Shown in pieces: positions 11,229-22,600 of a stretch of DNA of 64,000 nucleotides. The translations under genes and the position numbers were made by a program. Below the pieces are notes generated by a model. It was not told the origin of the DNA and did no database searches. It saw nothing but the letters and a program-made list of their open reading frames with translations. The first letter of the stretch is position 1. Each line of letters starts with the position of its first letter. The DNA is from Aaosphaeria pasadenensis (Eukaryota; Ascomycota; Dothideomycetes; Pleosporales), in NCBI GenBank assembly GCA_022813625.1, contig JAKLMB010000052.1, forward strand, positions 46,163-110,162. Reading direction: 5' to 3'.

Positions 11229-11639
11229 GTCGACTCTCCCATGTGTGAGCTGAGCTTGGGTTGGGCGGTGGCACCACACTAACTCTGATATCCATAACCA
11301 GTATATCGATAATCAGTAGGTCCTCAGCTCCAAGCTCTTCCTCGTTCGCTATCCCCACATACAACCATGCAGTCTGTCGAGGTGATGTGTACAGGTAGAG
11401 ATCTTTCTCTATGCGGTGCCATTTGCGTGGACTTAAATCGCAGGTGGAAGGAGGAATGGTCGGGGAGATACACACGGTCAGATCCGTGATGACTGAGTGG
11501 GCGAAACGGTCGCGGCATGAGAAATGGATGTTGCCTCTTTGGAGGAGAAGATCCCTAGAAACTCAAGAGTACGAAACATGATAATGGCTACAACCGCGGA
11601 TGCAATCGCAAAATGCAAGGTCACATCATAAAAGGACAT
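11229..11639 (-). pseudogene. Possible small membrane protein gene with a frame break
   Basis: An ATG at 11639 starts MSFYDVTLHFAIASAVVAII, a hydrophobic anchor-like segment, followed by FRTLEFLGIF. The frame is then lost. One frame over, a coding-like stretch continues without a start codon: RGNIHFSCRDRF, then KWHRIEKDLYLYTSP, TAWLYVGIANEEELGAEDL and a tail ending near 11229. A one-base shift near 11540-11560 would join the two. I do not recognise the family. It could be a real gene with an error or unseen splice, or a decayed one. Confidence 0.35.
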
Positions 11640-12037
11640 GCGAGGCTAGCGTTAGGTTCGGGCTCAGGTTCAGGTCAATAAGAGAGTGATGAGCGGCGAG
11701 GTGAATTTAGCGACTATTTAGTGCACCTGGCCTGGTCCCTATGAGAAGGGTCGTGTTCGAGCGCGAGAGGAGGATCGTGGTCGATGAAGAGGATCGTGCC
11801 GGAACGAGGAATGAGTGTCACAAGGAGCAACCCTGCAACGACTTGGCGTCGCGAGGGCGTTCGCTTTTGTTTCTCAAGACAATTCGTCTCGCCAACTCGT
11901 GCTCTTCAGTCTCTCCCGTGTACGCTCAGCTCACAACTTCCTCTCAGTACACGTTCTTGCTTGTGTGTCGGCAATACTTTTCTCTGGTTTTGTAGAACTC
12001 AGAGGGCTTACCTTGTAAACCGCTCATTACTTTCCAC
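11640..12037. other. Intergenic
   Basis: Nothing recognisable. It would contain the promoters of the plus-strand gene at 12038 and of the minus-strand candidate at 11639. Confidence 0.4.
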
Positions 12038-12607
12038 ATGCCTATATACTACATCAATAAGCTCCCTGCACCGGTAATAGAGCATTTGGACAGACTTGGT
12101 GAATATCTAAGCACCGGTGACCGCGCCCAGTCCACCTTGGCACTTCTCAATGGTGCTGACCTAGTTCGATACGACGCATGTCCTGAATCAATCGCATTGG
12201 CAGAGGAATACTTCAAGCATGTGGTTTGTTATCTTCTTCTCGAGACTCAAGTTTCATGCTAAATACAGTCACAGCCCCATGTATTAGGGTCAGCAATAGA
12301 GAATCTCGAGCTACAGGAAATTGAAACAGAACCGCTACCCTGGAAATTCGACGATAACGGACTAGGCTTCCTCTATGGTTTGGAAGAGTTGAATGTAGTC
12401 ATACCCATTTTTCAACCCGCAACGCACCCCCACCGTAGCCAGACCAGCATGATCACAATCAGAAAACAGTCGGAGGGTGATTGTATCGAGCTAAGGCCAC
12501 ACCAAATGGCAATACTCATGCCCGGCGTTCGCTTTCATGCTTCATCATCCGTCCCTGTCTTTGTCATTCCCCACCCTACTACCTCTAGCAAACTTGGAGA
12601 TCGATAA
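12038..12607 (+). CDS. Small protein of unknown function
   Basis: Two exons (12038-12223, 12269-12607) encode 174 residues; the intron is 45 bp (GTTTGT to ACAG), and a donor three bases earlier also keeps frame. The N-terminal half is helical (MPIYYINKLPAPVIEHLDRL, then AEEYFKH). The C-terminal half is beta-rich (TSMITIRKQS, PHQMAILMPG). No signal peptide or membrane segment is seen and no family is recognised. Its last 73 bases overlap the 3' end of the minus-strand gene at 12535-13625, so the two are convergent. Composition supports coding, but the overlap lowers confidence. Confidence 0.45.
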
Positions 12608-13625
12608 TACTTCTTGCGCGGAACTGGAGCAGCATATTTCACGTGTATGCTCATTTCCCCTTCTTTTATGACTGAGGCTCCATGAAACGAATTTATTGCT
12701 ACAATCATATCCTGGTCTCGCTCGTTCGACATGAACGGGGTCTCGTTCACCTCGCTTGTGGCGCCCATGATGCGTGAATCGTGTACATCATCGTTCTCGA
12801 AAGCATGCCGAGTATTACGATTCAGTTTTGATGCGAAGTCCCGAATGATACTGGTTTCACCAGCCAACCGCTGTAGCCCTTCATGGTCCAGGGTCTTCAG
12901 GTAGGAGCGAAGATTTTCGAGTAGTGTTCTGTGTTGTGTTTCAAACTTTTCTGCGGTTACGCCTAGAGATTCTAGGCATTTGAGGATATCAGTTGTCGCC
13001 TCGAGGTTAAGTGGCCCGAGTATTGGCTTGAGGAGCGCAGCTTCTGGATTTCGATCCCCCAATAACCACTCAACCTCTTCCTGCCTGACCCGCGAAAGAC
13101 TGCATAAGGTTAGCGCTGCTGGTCAACTGGCATTCTCTCTTACACTTTCTGTGTAGCTATGGTTCTCAGAATCCCAGGCGCTCGTGGTACACAGTTTGAA
13201 AAGTGGTTAGAGTCTCCGATCATTTTCTGCATCATCGTCCTATGTTCCGCCTGCAGATTCTCACAAATCTTATCGAGGGCTATTGTCTTATTACCTCGAC
13301 CTCGAGTAGACAGCGTTGAAATTGACAGATAGCCTTCGTATATATATCCAAGTAGTAGCACGTACAGTCTGTACAACCACTTGTCCTCTGTCCTGCCTGC
13401 TCTCACTCTTTTTGCTCTATCAAACAAGATTCCTATTTGCGCCTGGCCCTGCTCGCTAGGACAAATATCACTAGGAGTCCGAGTGCATGTCCCCTTCGTG
13501 ATGACTGCAGCAAAATAGTTTACTCTTTCTTTATCAACGGCGGGGAGTTCAGCGCTAGAGGTTTGTGGCTCGCGGGACGTCTGCGGCATGCTGGATGTCT
13601 GGGCATGGCTCCCCTGAGGTGCCAT
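12535..13625 (-). CDS. Helical protein of unknown function with a HET-s-like short motif
   Basis: Two exons (13625-13144, 13099-12535) encode 348 residues; the intron is 44 bp (GTAAGA to GCAG, branch GCTAAC). The first 30 residues are Ser/Gln/Thr-rich. Residues about 65-140 and 161-255 are predicted helical by eye (RVRQEEVEWLLGD, GPLNLEATTDILKCLESL). Around residues 259-273, HAFENDDVHDSRIMG loosely resembles the amyloid motifs of HET-s-related proteins (N or F, then SR, then G). A second segment rich in beta-formers follows (MIVAINSFHGASVI). This could be a relative of fungal NLR-associated helical domains, but I cannot assign it. Confidence 0.45.
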
Positions 13626-14992
13626 ATTTGTTGACGGGAGAGGAACGCGTCTTCAGTTTTCCATCCATCCATGGATTCGGGCAGATGAAATAACGTAAGC
13701 ATCGGTGGCATTGGACGAATGGCATCGAGGAACAATCCAGTCTATTCCCGACCCCCCATGATCAGCTACTCGCTTAACCCCAGCTTTCATAACCTCAAAT
13801 TGAACAACACGACTCCGTGATTCCCCCCGTCAACGCGGAGAGCATCAAGGTCTTGGGTTATACGAAACACGCAGGTGGCTAGATTTGGAAAGACCATGCA
13901 TATCTTTTCCTCTTAGCCAGTATTGGAACCTCTGGATAGGTCCGGCGCGAATATATGTATGACGACGCTGTGTGACTTCAAGAAACACCGCAAATACACA
14001 ATCAGTCAGGAGCTACATTCACTGCTGTGGATCACAATTTGGGGGTCGAAGGGGGAGCTATTGAAATGAACCTGGTATGTACGGAGTACTAGCCGTCTCC
14101 GCGAATTCAATAATAACAACTATAAGGCAGCGCTCATTAAGCACAACGAACTGGAGATAACGCTTCAACGCGCGGACGAAGAACTAGCCAAAGCGATCGA
14201 AGAAAAAGCCAAAGTTGACGAAAAAACTGGCGAGGCTTTTCCAGGATCTTGAGCATGTTGGGCTCACTATGGGCTGTTTGAAGTGCGCCGTCAAGGTTAA
14301 AACAATTTGTCGATTGCTAGAGAAATTCGAACGAGAATGTAAGTGAAGTTGTGAAGGGGGTTTTGGTTAGCGATCGTACTTCTGCATCAGGGCCCGATGC
14401 CTGTGAGTCCTACAAATTGATGGCTTCATGCAATATCCTGCTTTTCTAGCGTAGGTCACACAGATAGCGACGTGTACAATCAAACGACCATCCACGAACT
14501 AACGCACGGCTGTGCGATGTTTAATGTGCCTAGTCACTGAACACAACATGCTTCCCATTTCGATCAAATGCATATGCCGTCAAACCCACCAAACCCGCCA
14601 TTCCTTATATGCGTGCTGGGCCATTGGTTCTGTAGTCGCCTTGCAGCCAAGTATCTCAACTCCACTTGGCTTATGCACTTGCAGGACCCATGCGCGAACA
14701 AGGCTAATAGATCTGTTTCATCCATGTCCCAATGAGGAGGGCATGCGAGGTTCGTTTGTTGTTGCGCGAGAGGGTGAAAGATGCGTGACGCCACGCATGG
14801 ATCAGCTCGTCCTTGCGGCCAAAGAAAGCCTGTACATGTACCTAGGCACAGGTAGTGGCACCAAGCTAACAACCCGTGTATCCTGCCAGGACATTCATTT
14901 GCCGCTCTTCATGTGCATGGCGATTGGTCACATCCTCTGGAAATTGCTCATAAACACTTGAGGAGACCCCCCATTTTGGCTGTCCCGTCCCC
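13626..14992. other. Mostly empty interval containing one coiled-coil relic
   Basis: Apart from the relic at about 14105-14345 nothing is convincing. The 149-residue frame at 14512-14961 has an irregular composition (many Cys, His and Thr) and no family resemblance. Confidence 0.4.
14105..14345 (+). pseudogene. Relic of a coiled-coil protein gene with a one-base shift
   Basis: A heptad-rich stretch (YKAALIKHNELEITLQRAD, then EELAKAIEEKAKVDEK) is open in one frame until a run of six A at about 14220. After the run the coding frame moves by one and continues as KLARLFQDLEHVGLTMG, CLKCAVKVKTICRLLEKFE, then meets a GTAAGT donor-like site at 14340. One A too many in the run would explain this. 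The rest of the gene is not seen on either side. Confidence 0.45.
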
Positions 14993-15000
14993 AAGTCATT

Positions 15001-16101
15001 ATGCTGCGTTTACCAGTGGAATTGCTTACCAGAATTGCCTTATACCTTGACCCATACATTGAGTCTCCAGACGAACCCTTCTTCGAAATACAATCAAACG
15101 CTTCTCAAAGAAATCGCAAGGACATCTATGCTTTTTGTCTCATTTCTCAAGAATGCCGAGCTGTTGGGCAACAAATTCTTTATCGAAGTGTACGGATCGA
15201 GTCAACGAAACATGCGAAAACCTTGTCATGTACACTGCGGATGCATCCTGAGCTCCCCACGAAAGTTCGCAGGCTGCAATTGACAACAACCAAGACCGAA
15301 AACGAGCCAGAGTTGATTCCAGGACTCCTTTCCGTAATGTCGAATGTAGCCATGCTCGATCTCAACGTGCAGTGGAGCGGACAGTCGACTTTTGCGCTTG
15401 ACGCCATCACTAAGCCATTGAATGCCGAACCCCTTCAGCACGTTACAACGTTACAACTTACCGGTGATATGCTCGCAATCCTATCCTACGAACTTCCGTG
15501 CCTATCAAGGCTTTGGCTAAGAGAGCTTCCGGATGAACTACCGAACATACAAAGAAGTCATGAGATTGGGTTCCTAGGGATCGAGGCCCCTCTTCGATCA
15601 ACAGAACCCGTGAGTTATATAAACGAACCCGGCCCTTGGTGGAGTAGTTTCGAAAGATTGGGGTGTGTGCAAGTAAAGGAGCTCGAGGTTTTCTTTCACA
15701 GCATCGACCACGAACTTGCCGGCATGCACTTTACCGGTCAGTATCTGATAGACCAGGTACACAAACTGTGGCCGGATCTTCAGACGCTTGAAATCAAGCT
15801 GGACAGTCACATTTGGTTCGAAACAACGGCTTCATTTCAACGCTTTGAGTCTCTTACGTACCTGAGTGTCCCATACCATTTGCTTCTGGACGAGCACTGT
15901 GATGTGAGCAAAAACAGTCTACCCCATAATCTTCAAGAGTTAGAAATCATCTTAGAAGTTTCCGACTACGAAGTGACATACTCTGAGGCTTTCAGAGAGG
16001 ATAATCTGAATTTGCAGATTTTGCACCGACCATTAAGAGCAAGTATGGCTGTGTTGACGAACAGAAAATTGATTTGGAAAACATTGTGTCAATTATTTTA
16101 A
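15001..16101 (+). CDS. F-box protein with leucine-rich body
   Basis: Single exon of 366 residues. The N-terminus MLRLPVELLTRIALYLDPY is an F-box; the next segment FCLISQECRAVGQQILYRS completes it. The remainder holds spaced hydrophobic leucine-rich segments (KVRRLQLTT, VAMLDLNVQW, HVTTLQLTGDM, LQTLEIKLD, LTYLSVPYHL, LQELEIILEV) like the irregular LRRs of fungal F-box proteins. Members are substrate receptors of SCF ubiquitin ligases; the target is unknown. The start is supported because the F-box begins at residue 4. Confidence 0.75.
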   Translation: MLRLPVELLTRIALYLDPYIESPDEPFFEIQSNASQRNRKDIYAFCLISQECRAVGQQILYRSVRIESTKHAKTLSCTLRMHPELPTKVRRLQLTTTKTENEPELIPGLLSVMSNVAMLDLNVQWSGQSTFALDAITKPLNAEPLQHVTTLQLTGDMLAILSYELPCLSRLWLRELPDELPNIQRSHEIGFLGIEAPLRSTEPVSYINEPGPWWSSFERLGCVQVKELEVFFHSIDHELAGMHFTGQYLIDQVHKLWPDLQTLEIKLDSHIWFETTASFQRFESLTYLSVPYHLLLDEHCDVSKNSLPHNLQELEIILEVSDYEVTYSEAFREDNLNLQILHRPLRASMAVLTNRKLIWKTLCQLF

Positions 16102-16784
16102 AAATGAAATTGTAAATTCGAGAAACAAGGAACGGGAGGTATAGAACAAATTCTTATGCCCTATTCTTTTTTTTATCGTGGTTTCCACAGCAGTGCCGTT
16201 GCATCCAAATTTTTTTAGAGACGTGCATTACAACGAATATGGTGCAGCCAGCACCCTGTAGACGCTGGCGACCAGGGAATGATTGCATATAGATGAGATA
16301 AGAAACGAGAGCTTGGTGTATGCATAGATGCTAGTTTGTCCACGCGCCTCCAGTTTTCTTCTCGAGGTGGGGCAAGCTGTGCCGCCTCAGCAGCAGTGAG
16401 CGCTATTGTCGTGCTCTCGCCGCGGCTAAAGGAGCGTTGCAGCAGCATATTACAGCGGGTAGACGTTGATTTTTTTGACGGTTTCGATCTTGCCAAAGTG
16501 GATTAAAATATAAGGCCAAGCCGTGGGCATAAGTCAAGTGAAGACCCACATGTAGCGCAGATGCATGCATTACCAGGCATATCTAAACTTACACCTGGCA
16601 CATTGCTCCTAACCATGTCATGGCCAACAATAGCTTCCACCTTGTACTCATCTCTTGTGTTTGACCCTCTGTCAATGCCTTATGGTGCCATATGAGTATT
16701 GTCAGTCTCAGCTGGCGGGCTGTCTCCATGGCCGGTTGCAGAATCGCCTCGAAGTTATTAGTATTGAATGAGCTAGAATATCAT
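16102..16784. other. Intergenic
   Basis: No convincing gene. A 93-residue minus-strand frame (16215-16496) starts with a basic SKPSKKSTST segment but has no family resemblance and is not called. Confidence 0.4.
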
Positions 16785-17960
16785 GCGACTCACGGTCAAA
16801 AGCAACTATGGCGGCGTCATTGACTTGCTGCCTCGTCGGCTTGATTGGGCTGTGAAGCACCGAGGCACTTCGCTCACGAAGCGTCACTCGGTGATATCCA
16901 TCCACGCCATCCGACATGTAACTAGGACTTAGCTCTTGATAGTCACTGTGGACAGGATTCCAGTGGTACACATCGGCATCTCCTGTGAGGTTTATGAATG
17001 TGAAGTTCTCGATCGATGATGGTGGGCCCACTGGGAGCGACACTGGCGACCAAGCTGATAGTGCATACGCGCTGTACTTGCCAACGCGTACATGTTCTCA
17101 TCCATTTCCATAGTGTCTTTGAATTTGTTAGGAAGGTTCAGAAGTAAGGTGGAGTTTGAGAGCTAGAGACTCAATGATGACACAGTCATCACCACTTCCA
17201 TACAGTTCTTTGTGAGAGGCACTGTTAAGGCCGCTTTGATTGTCGTCGCATTATAGATGATAGCGGCGTTTCACTACCACTGCCACGTCTTCCATAGCTA
17301 CTATCAGCCGTGCTAACGGCAAGGGATGATGTGCGGGAAGATGACTTGCTTGTACTCTTGAAAGCGGTGGCGATTTCCACAGATTCGATGCTAGTGTTGA
17401 CGAACGTATACTCCAATAACGCTGTCTGCTCTGTTTCTGTTTCAGACTTGACATCCGCCTTGCTCTGGCGGGTGAGTTGCGTCTTATTTGGCTGACTAGA
17501 GCACCGGTCATCGGTTTGGTTATTCCTTCTCTTTCGAGTTCTCGGTTTCTTAAGTGAATGGATACCGTGGACGTCCTGGAGATGAAACTGGAATTCCAGA
17601 GCGGAATTAGCGGGAGCAGCACATTGTTGTGTTCAAAATTCGCATTTTACCGGCTGCTCTCCCAGAGTATCAATGCGTCTCTGTATGTGGGATTACCACT
17701 TCGGTTTACTCTTGAACTGGTACATCAGTTTGCTGGCCGGCGGTCTTGGGTCTACGAGACAGTCATTGCAGAAACCTGGCATCGCAAGAACGCCATTAAA
17801 GACCAGAGGATCGAGGAAGACGGGTAATTCTCCAAATCATTGACATGATCTTGGCAGAGAATTTCCCACGACTCTACGGAGTATGTCGAAGAACCAATCG
17901 CTGCAAAGGAAACTAAGTTCTGCAGAGCCACGAACTTGCTGCGTGGTGATGCGCGAAACC
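16785..17960 (-). pseudogene. Decayed C2H2 zinc-finger protein gene
   Basis: Reading the minus strand through several breaks gives a recognisable fungal C2H2-domain protein. Segments in order are ESWEILCQDHVNDLENY, PVFLDPLVFNGVLAMPGFC, NDCLVDPRPPASKLMYQF, KPKW, SHIQRRIDTLGEQPVKCEF, TQQCAAPANSALEFQFHLQD and VHGI, then a basic stretch KKPRTRKRR. The arrangement PGFCxxCL, HIxxRI, C-x-C and HLQDVH is that of a common family of fungal C2H2 proteins. Stops interrupt it at 17694-17696 (TAA), 17633-17635 (TGA), 17225-17227 (TAA), 17128-17130 (TAA) and 17098-17100 (TGA), with frame shifts near 17826 and 17210. A Ser-rich region and a further coding-like block (PSSIENFTFINLTGDADVYH) extend to about 16785. 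The gene cannot make a full protein. Confidence 0.6.
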
Positions 17961-18896
17961 TGCTATATGAACAGGACGTTATATCTAATAATTTACTTGG
18001 TTTTCTGTTCCAGTCTTGGATGTTTTATTTCTGTAAATGGCTGGAAGGGTACTCGTAAGTGGCGCAACCCAACCCAACCTACCTAATAAACAAAAACCTG
18101 CGGATACACGGCCTAATGCCAAATCCCACTACAGAGTACATTACACAGTCTACACTTAACAGGACGCTACCGAGTCAGTAACCTGCTCGAGCTGCGAACA
18201 GGGACAATCGAAGAGAAAGAAGTTGAAACCGTGGATGCATCCAGAGACGCCTAAGGAGGGGGTGAGTTGTACTGTCTGTCTGAGCACCGCAATGTCCTTG
18301 AAGTATTTGGGCATTTAAGATGCTGAGTTGGAATGTTGTGGATTTTATGTCCATTGATGGGGGCTACGAGAGTATACATAGATAAGTAAGTCAGGTAGTC
18401 TACCTAGTAAGGACATACAATACAAGTAATTAGTTAGGTGCTGCCAGCGCAGACGAAGCTCGCATACCCCACAGCACCACGAATTCACTCAACCAAGCCT
18501 AACCACTATCTCGCACTTCGCACAAACAACACGATCACAGCAACCCATACAAGACCAAACCCACCATCGAATTAGGTACCGAATTCTCGCTTCCACACAA
18601 CAAGAAACCCATGGACCGCATTCCCAACAAACAACCCCATCGTATCCGCCATCAACAATCCAACACCTCAACAACCTTTGCTATAACGCCTCTTCGTATT
18701 GGTGGAATCCCTCCCTCGCCTACATCCACGCCCACCACGCCGCATCTAGAAGCTTTTCCGTGTTAACATACGTAGGGATGGAGCTATGTGGTATAATGTA
18801 TGCATCCTGTGTAGTAACTAGTGTGTGCGTGTACTGTGTATAGAGCGATAAACAAGCATCGCACCATGAATCCTTAGCTCCCGCGGAGGCAGTTAC

Positions 18897-18955
<59 letters not shown>

Positions 18956-19664
18956 GCGCTATGGGCCGAGGAAGTGTAAGCGAGTCGACGGGAGGGAATG
19001 CCGACAAGTACCTAGATAGTTGATTCTGAATTTATGGATTCCTGATACTTGGTGCGAATATGCATGCCAGTTCCATTGAGAAAGCGTGGAGGCCGCTCCG
19101 TTTGGGCGTGGGGGTGTGCAAATCTACCTAGGTACCTACCTAGGTATGCATGTGTAAAGATGTGCAGTCTTACTCGATACAGCGCCTGTAATGTACGTGC
19201 GGCTCGACGTTACGGATCGAGAAGGAGATGTGCTTTATATAGACTGCATTCAATATCGAAAGCTAGCTTACCTACGGAAGTGTTTTTTGAATGATGATGT
19301 GCGCTTTCGCCAGATGGCTGAGACATGCGTTAATGGAACCACGGCGCGGGAAATGGGATGTAGATTAATTCTGCGTCTGGAAAGTATGCAGGATTCTTGT
19401 TTGATGGGGAGGTAGTGTATTGGAGGTGGAGTTTATGTGGGTTATGGCTATGTGATCTACTGTCCATTCTGAATGTATATGCCAAAGCACGACAACCAAG
19501 CCAAGTGTTATATTAAGAACCTCTGATGAGCAAAACAAAACATCTCAATATGCGTGAAGAAAGTAACAACGAAAGAAAGCCCCGCCCGTCTTTGGGCTGA
19601 ACTGGTATCAACAAACAAAGCAAACATCAAATCGAACGAACGAAATAACACCCTGTCCCCGTAT
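17961..19664. other. Intergenic with a TG microsatellite
   Basis: No gene seen. The interval holds the TG run at 18898-18953 and the palindromic CTACCTAGGTACCTACCTAGG at about 19123-19143. It is the 3' flank of the glyoxal oxidase gene. Confidence 0.45.
18898..18953 (+). repeat. (TG)n microsatellite
   Basis: An uninterrupted 56-base run of TG dinucleotides. Confidence 0.98.
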
Positions 19665-22600
19665 CTACACTCCCGGGACATCAAAGTCAGGATGAGCAGG
19701 CCAATTCCCCAGGCCCGCGGGATCGCCTCCAATGCGCACCCAGATCGCCACACTCGGCACGCCATTCGCATTGAGCGCAAACACCTGGAACCAACCGGGC
19801 GGACACACATGCGCGTTCGGCGGCGCCGTGATCGTGTAAGTGTTCCCACCGGCGGAACTGACGGCCGGGAAAATCGTCCTCTGGCCCATTGAATTTCCGT
19901 GGGTTGATGATCCGGCGCCCATGAGCGATACCCTCGCGATGGGCTGCGTGGACACCAATGTAACTTGCTGCCCGTACGACCAATCTCGATTCGTGATGTT
20001 GACGGCAGGTCGTGTGGGGTTGCCCATGAGGTACGGGGGCACGAACAACTCGACGCGGTATTCCTCTGCGAAGCGCTCGTCCTGGGGGTTGGAGCCGGAC
20101 ACGAGGACGCGGCCGTCGTCGAGGAGGATGGCTTCGGAGTGGTAGAGGCGGTCGACGATCGTGTTGGCCATGACGCTGAAGCGGTTGTTGACGGGTTTTG
20201 TGGGGTCGTAGAGGACGGCGTTGTGGTTTGGCTGCGTCGCGAGTCCGAAGCCGGCGAAGCCTTGGTGCGCGCCGTTGAGGATCATGTAGGTTCCATCTGG
20301 GAGGGCGGTCATGCAGCTGAGGACGCGTCTTGAAGGCTGGATGGATGGTTAGTTTGGTTTCAACATGTTTGACGGTAGAGTGCCTTACCATGCGTTCGAT
20401 GGTCCATTCTGCATTGGGGACTTCAGGGGCGATAGTGACGCAGTTATCTAGGGCATAGCCTTGGAATGGTGTGGAACCACCACAGATCATGATCTCCAAG
20501 GGATCATTGTACGGAGCATGTTGCGGCAAGAGAACGGCAGTTCCCTCAAAGGGATAGGTACGGCCAGCGAGGAAGTTGTTCACTGCGCCAGGAACATTGG
20601 GAAGCTGCTTAGAGACCGTCAAGGATCTCTCATCCAAGATAATTGCCTCATTGTAGTAAGAAGCGAAGACACCGCCAGACGGGAGAACTGCAAGGAAAGG
20701 ATACAGGTTGTTCGGGTCAGTACGATTCAGCCAGTCGCAGTATACGGTCGGGCCAACAGGAGGGAGGATTTCGAGTGTCGGGACTGGTGCACCGTTGGAG
20801 CCTTCTTCACCTCCAACGATGAGAATAGAACCGTTGGCCATGACCATGGAGGTTGGATACCACCGACCGTCCTGAAGGTGGAGTTCTTGGACGTTCTCTT
20901 GCCAGTCGTTCTTGCCCCATACGCCTGGTGACCCATCAGGCCAGTAGAGACGCACGCCGAAGGTAGCATCCAGAGCCCAGCCGCCGACGTTAAGTTGTCG
21001 ACCGACCTTGTCGGGAAGTGTGAGCGAGGCTGAGCAGAAAATATCTGTCTTGACATGCATAGGCCTCCAGGCAGCAGTGAAGTTGTTCAATTGAGAAAGA
21101 TCGAGCTCGTATGCTCCAGTGGTGTTGGGAGCGCCGGTTCCCGATTTCTCGAGAAAGGTGACTTTGCCATTGGGCGCGGCTTGTGTGATGAGAGGTACTA
21201 CTACACCGCCTATGAGGAACTGATACTGTCCAGCTGCATTGCCTGTTGGGTAGTTCCAGGTCGTGAGCGGTGGGCCCTTCCAATTGTAATATGAAAGACG
21301 CCTTGGACCTCCGCATATTGTGGTAGCGTTCCCAGTGCAAGTGGCCTGGCACTCAGTCTCAGATACCAACTTCTTTCCTGCAGCTTCTACATCGCTGATG
21401 TCGCCACAATCTGGATAACGTCAGGCAGTTGTACACTGGCCAAGGGGTTGTGAGAACTTACAGCATTCAAGGCCAAACTCCAAACCACCAGCATTGTATC
21501 CAAATGCAGAACACTGCGAGATGCAATTATTCGCCGTGTTGTTCTTAGTCAAGACGATCTGATACGGCAGTACATGGTCCTGTCCATCATCCGACAAGCA
21601 TCCAACATACGACCAACTACCCGTGAGGTTGGTCTTCTGCACAGATGGAACGGGATACACTGTCAGGGAATCATTAGAGTAAACGCTCATCCTATTACCT
21701 GCGCCACATTTCTCCGAGGCATCACCGGCGCAGCCCATGTTGCAGTCTGCCTCCGAGGTCTTGGTAGCAGCGTTGCGTAGGAAGTCATCACAGAAACACT
21801 GCGCTGCGTATTGCATTCCTGCAACACCGTACCCAAGTTTGCTGCATGTTGCTATGCATGACTCGATGGTGAGTTTGTTGTTGTCGGGCTGACCGTTGCT
21901 CATGATTCGGCCATTGGCACCGTCTATCCAACAGCCTTGGTAGGACCAGCCAGTAGGAATTTCAGCCCTCGCGGTTGTCGTAGAAGTGGCAACACTTGAT
22001 ACTGTGGTAGGTGTGCCAGAAGGCGAAATGGTAGTTGACCCATCCTCACCATACTGATAAGCATTAAGTCGGTTTGGACCTCCGCACATTTCCTACACTG
22101 ATCAATACTTGAACACGTAAAGAGCCTCAACTCGCTTACCTGAGCATTGCCATTACAAGGCATGTTGCAGCCACTGTTGCCATCGGATGCGGGACCGCCG
22201 CCATTGCTAAACGAGTTGCCGCAGTAGCACTCCCCGCCGTATTCAGTTCCAGCGAGTCTGAAACCGGCAGTGCGGCAAGCCGTCAGGCAGGATTCGGTGG
22301 TGAAGGCCCCGCCGGGATAGACCTGGGTTGTCAGGGCTCGCCCGCCGCTGACATTGTCGGCATAGCATCCGAGAGAGCTCCACCCTTCCGGTGCTTGTCG
22401 GGAAGTGTAGAGGTTGAGTCGGTTGGTGCCGCCGCAGTACTCGGTCGCGTTACCTTTACACACCTAAATAAGATAAGTCTGGGCTCGATAGGTCAAAGAA
22501 ACTTGATCGTAGCTTACAGCATCACAAGTAGTCGCATCTGCAGAGGTAGCCGTGCTTGCTATCTTGTTTCCGCAATCTGGACATGTTAGTAATTTGCTCT

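Noticed and set aside
14512..14961. 149-residue open frame upstream of the F-box gene
   Set aside because: Unusual Cys/His/Thr mix, no similarity to any family I know, and no splice or promoter support.
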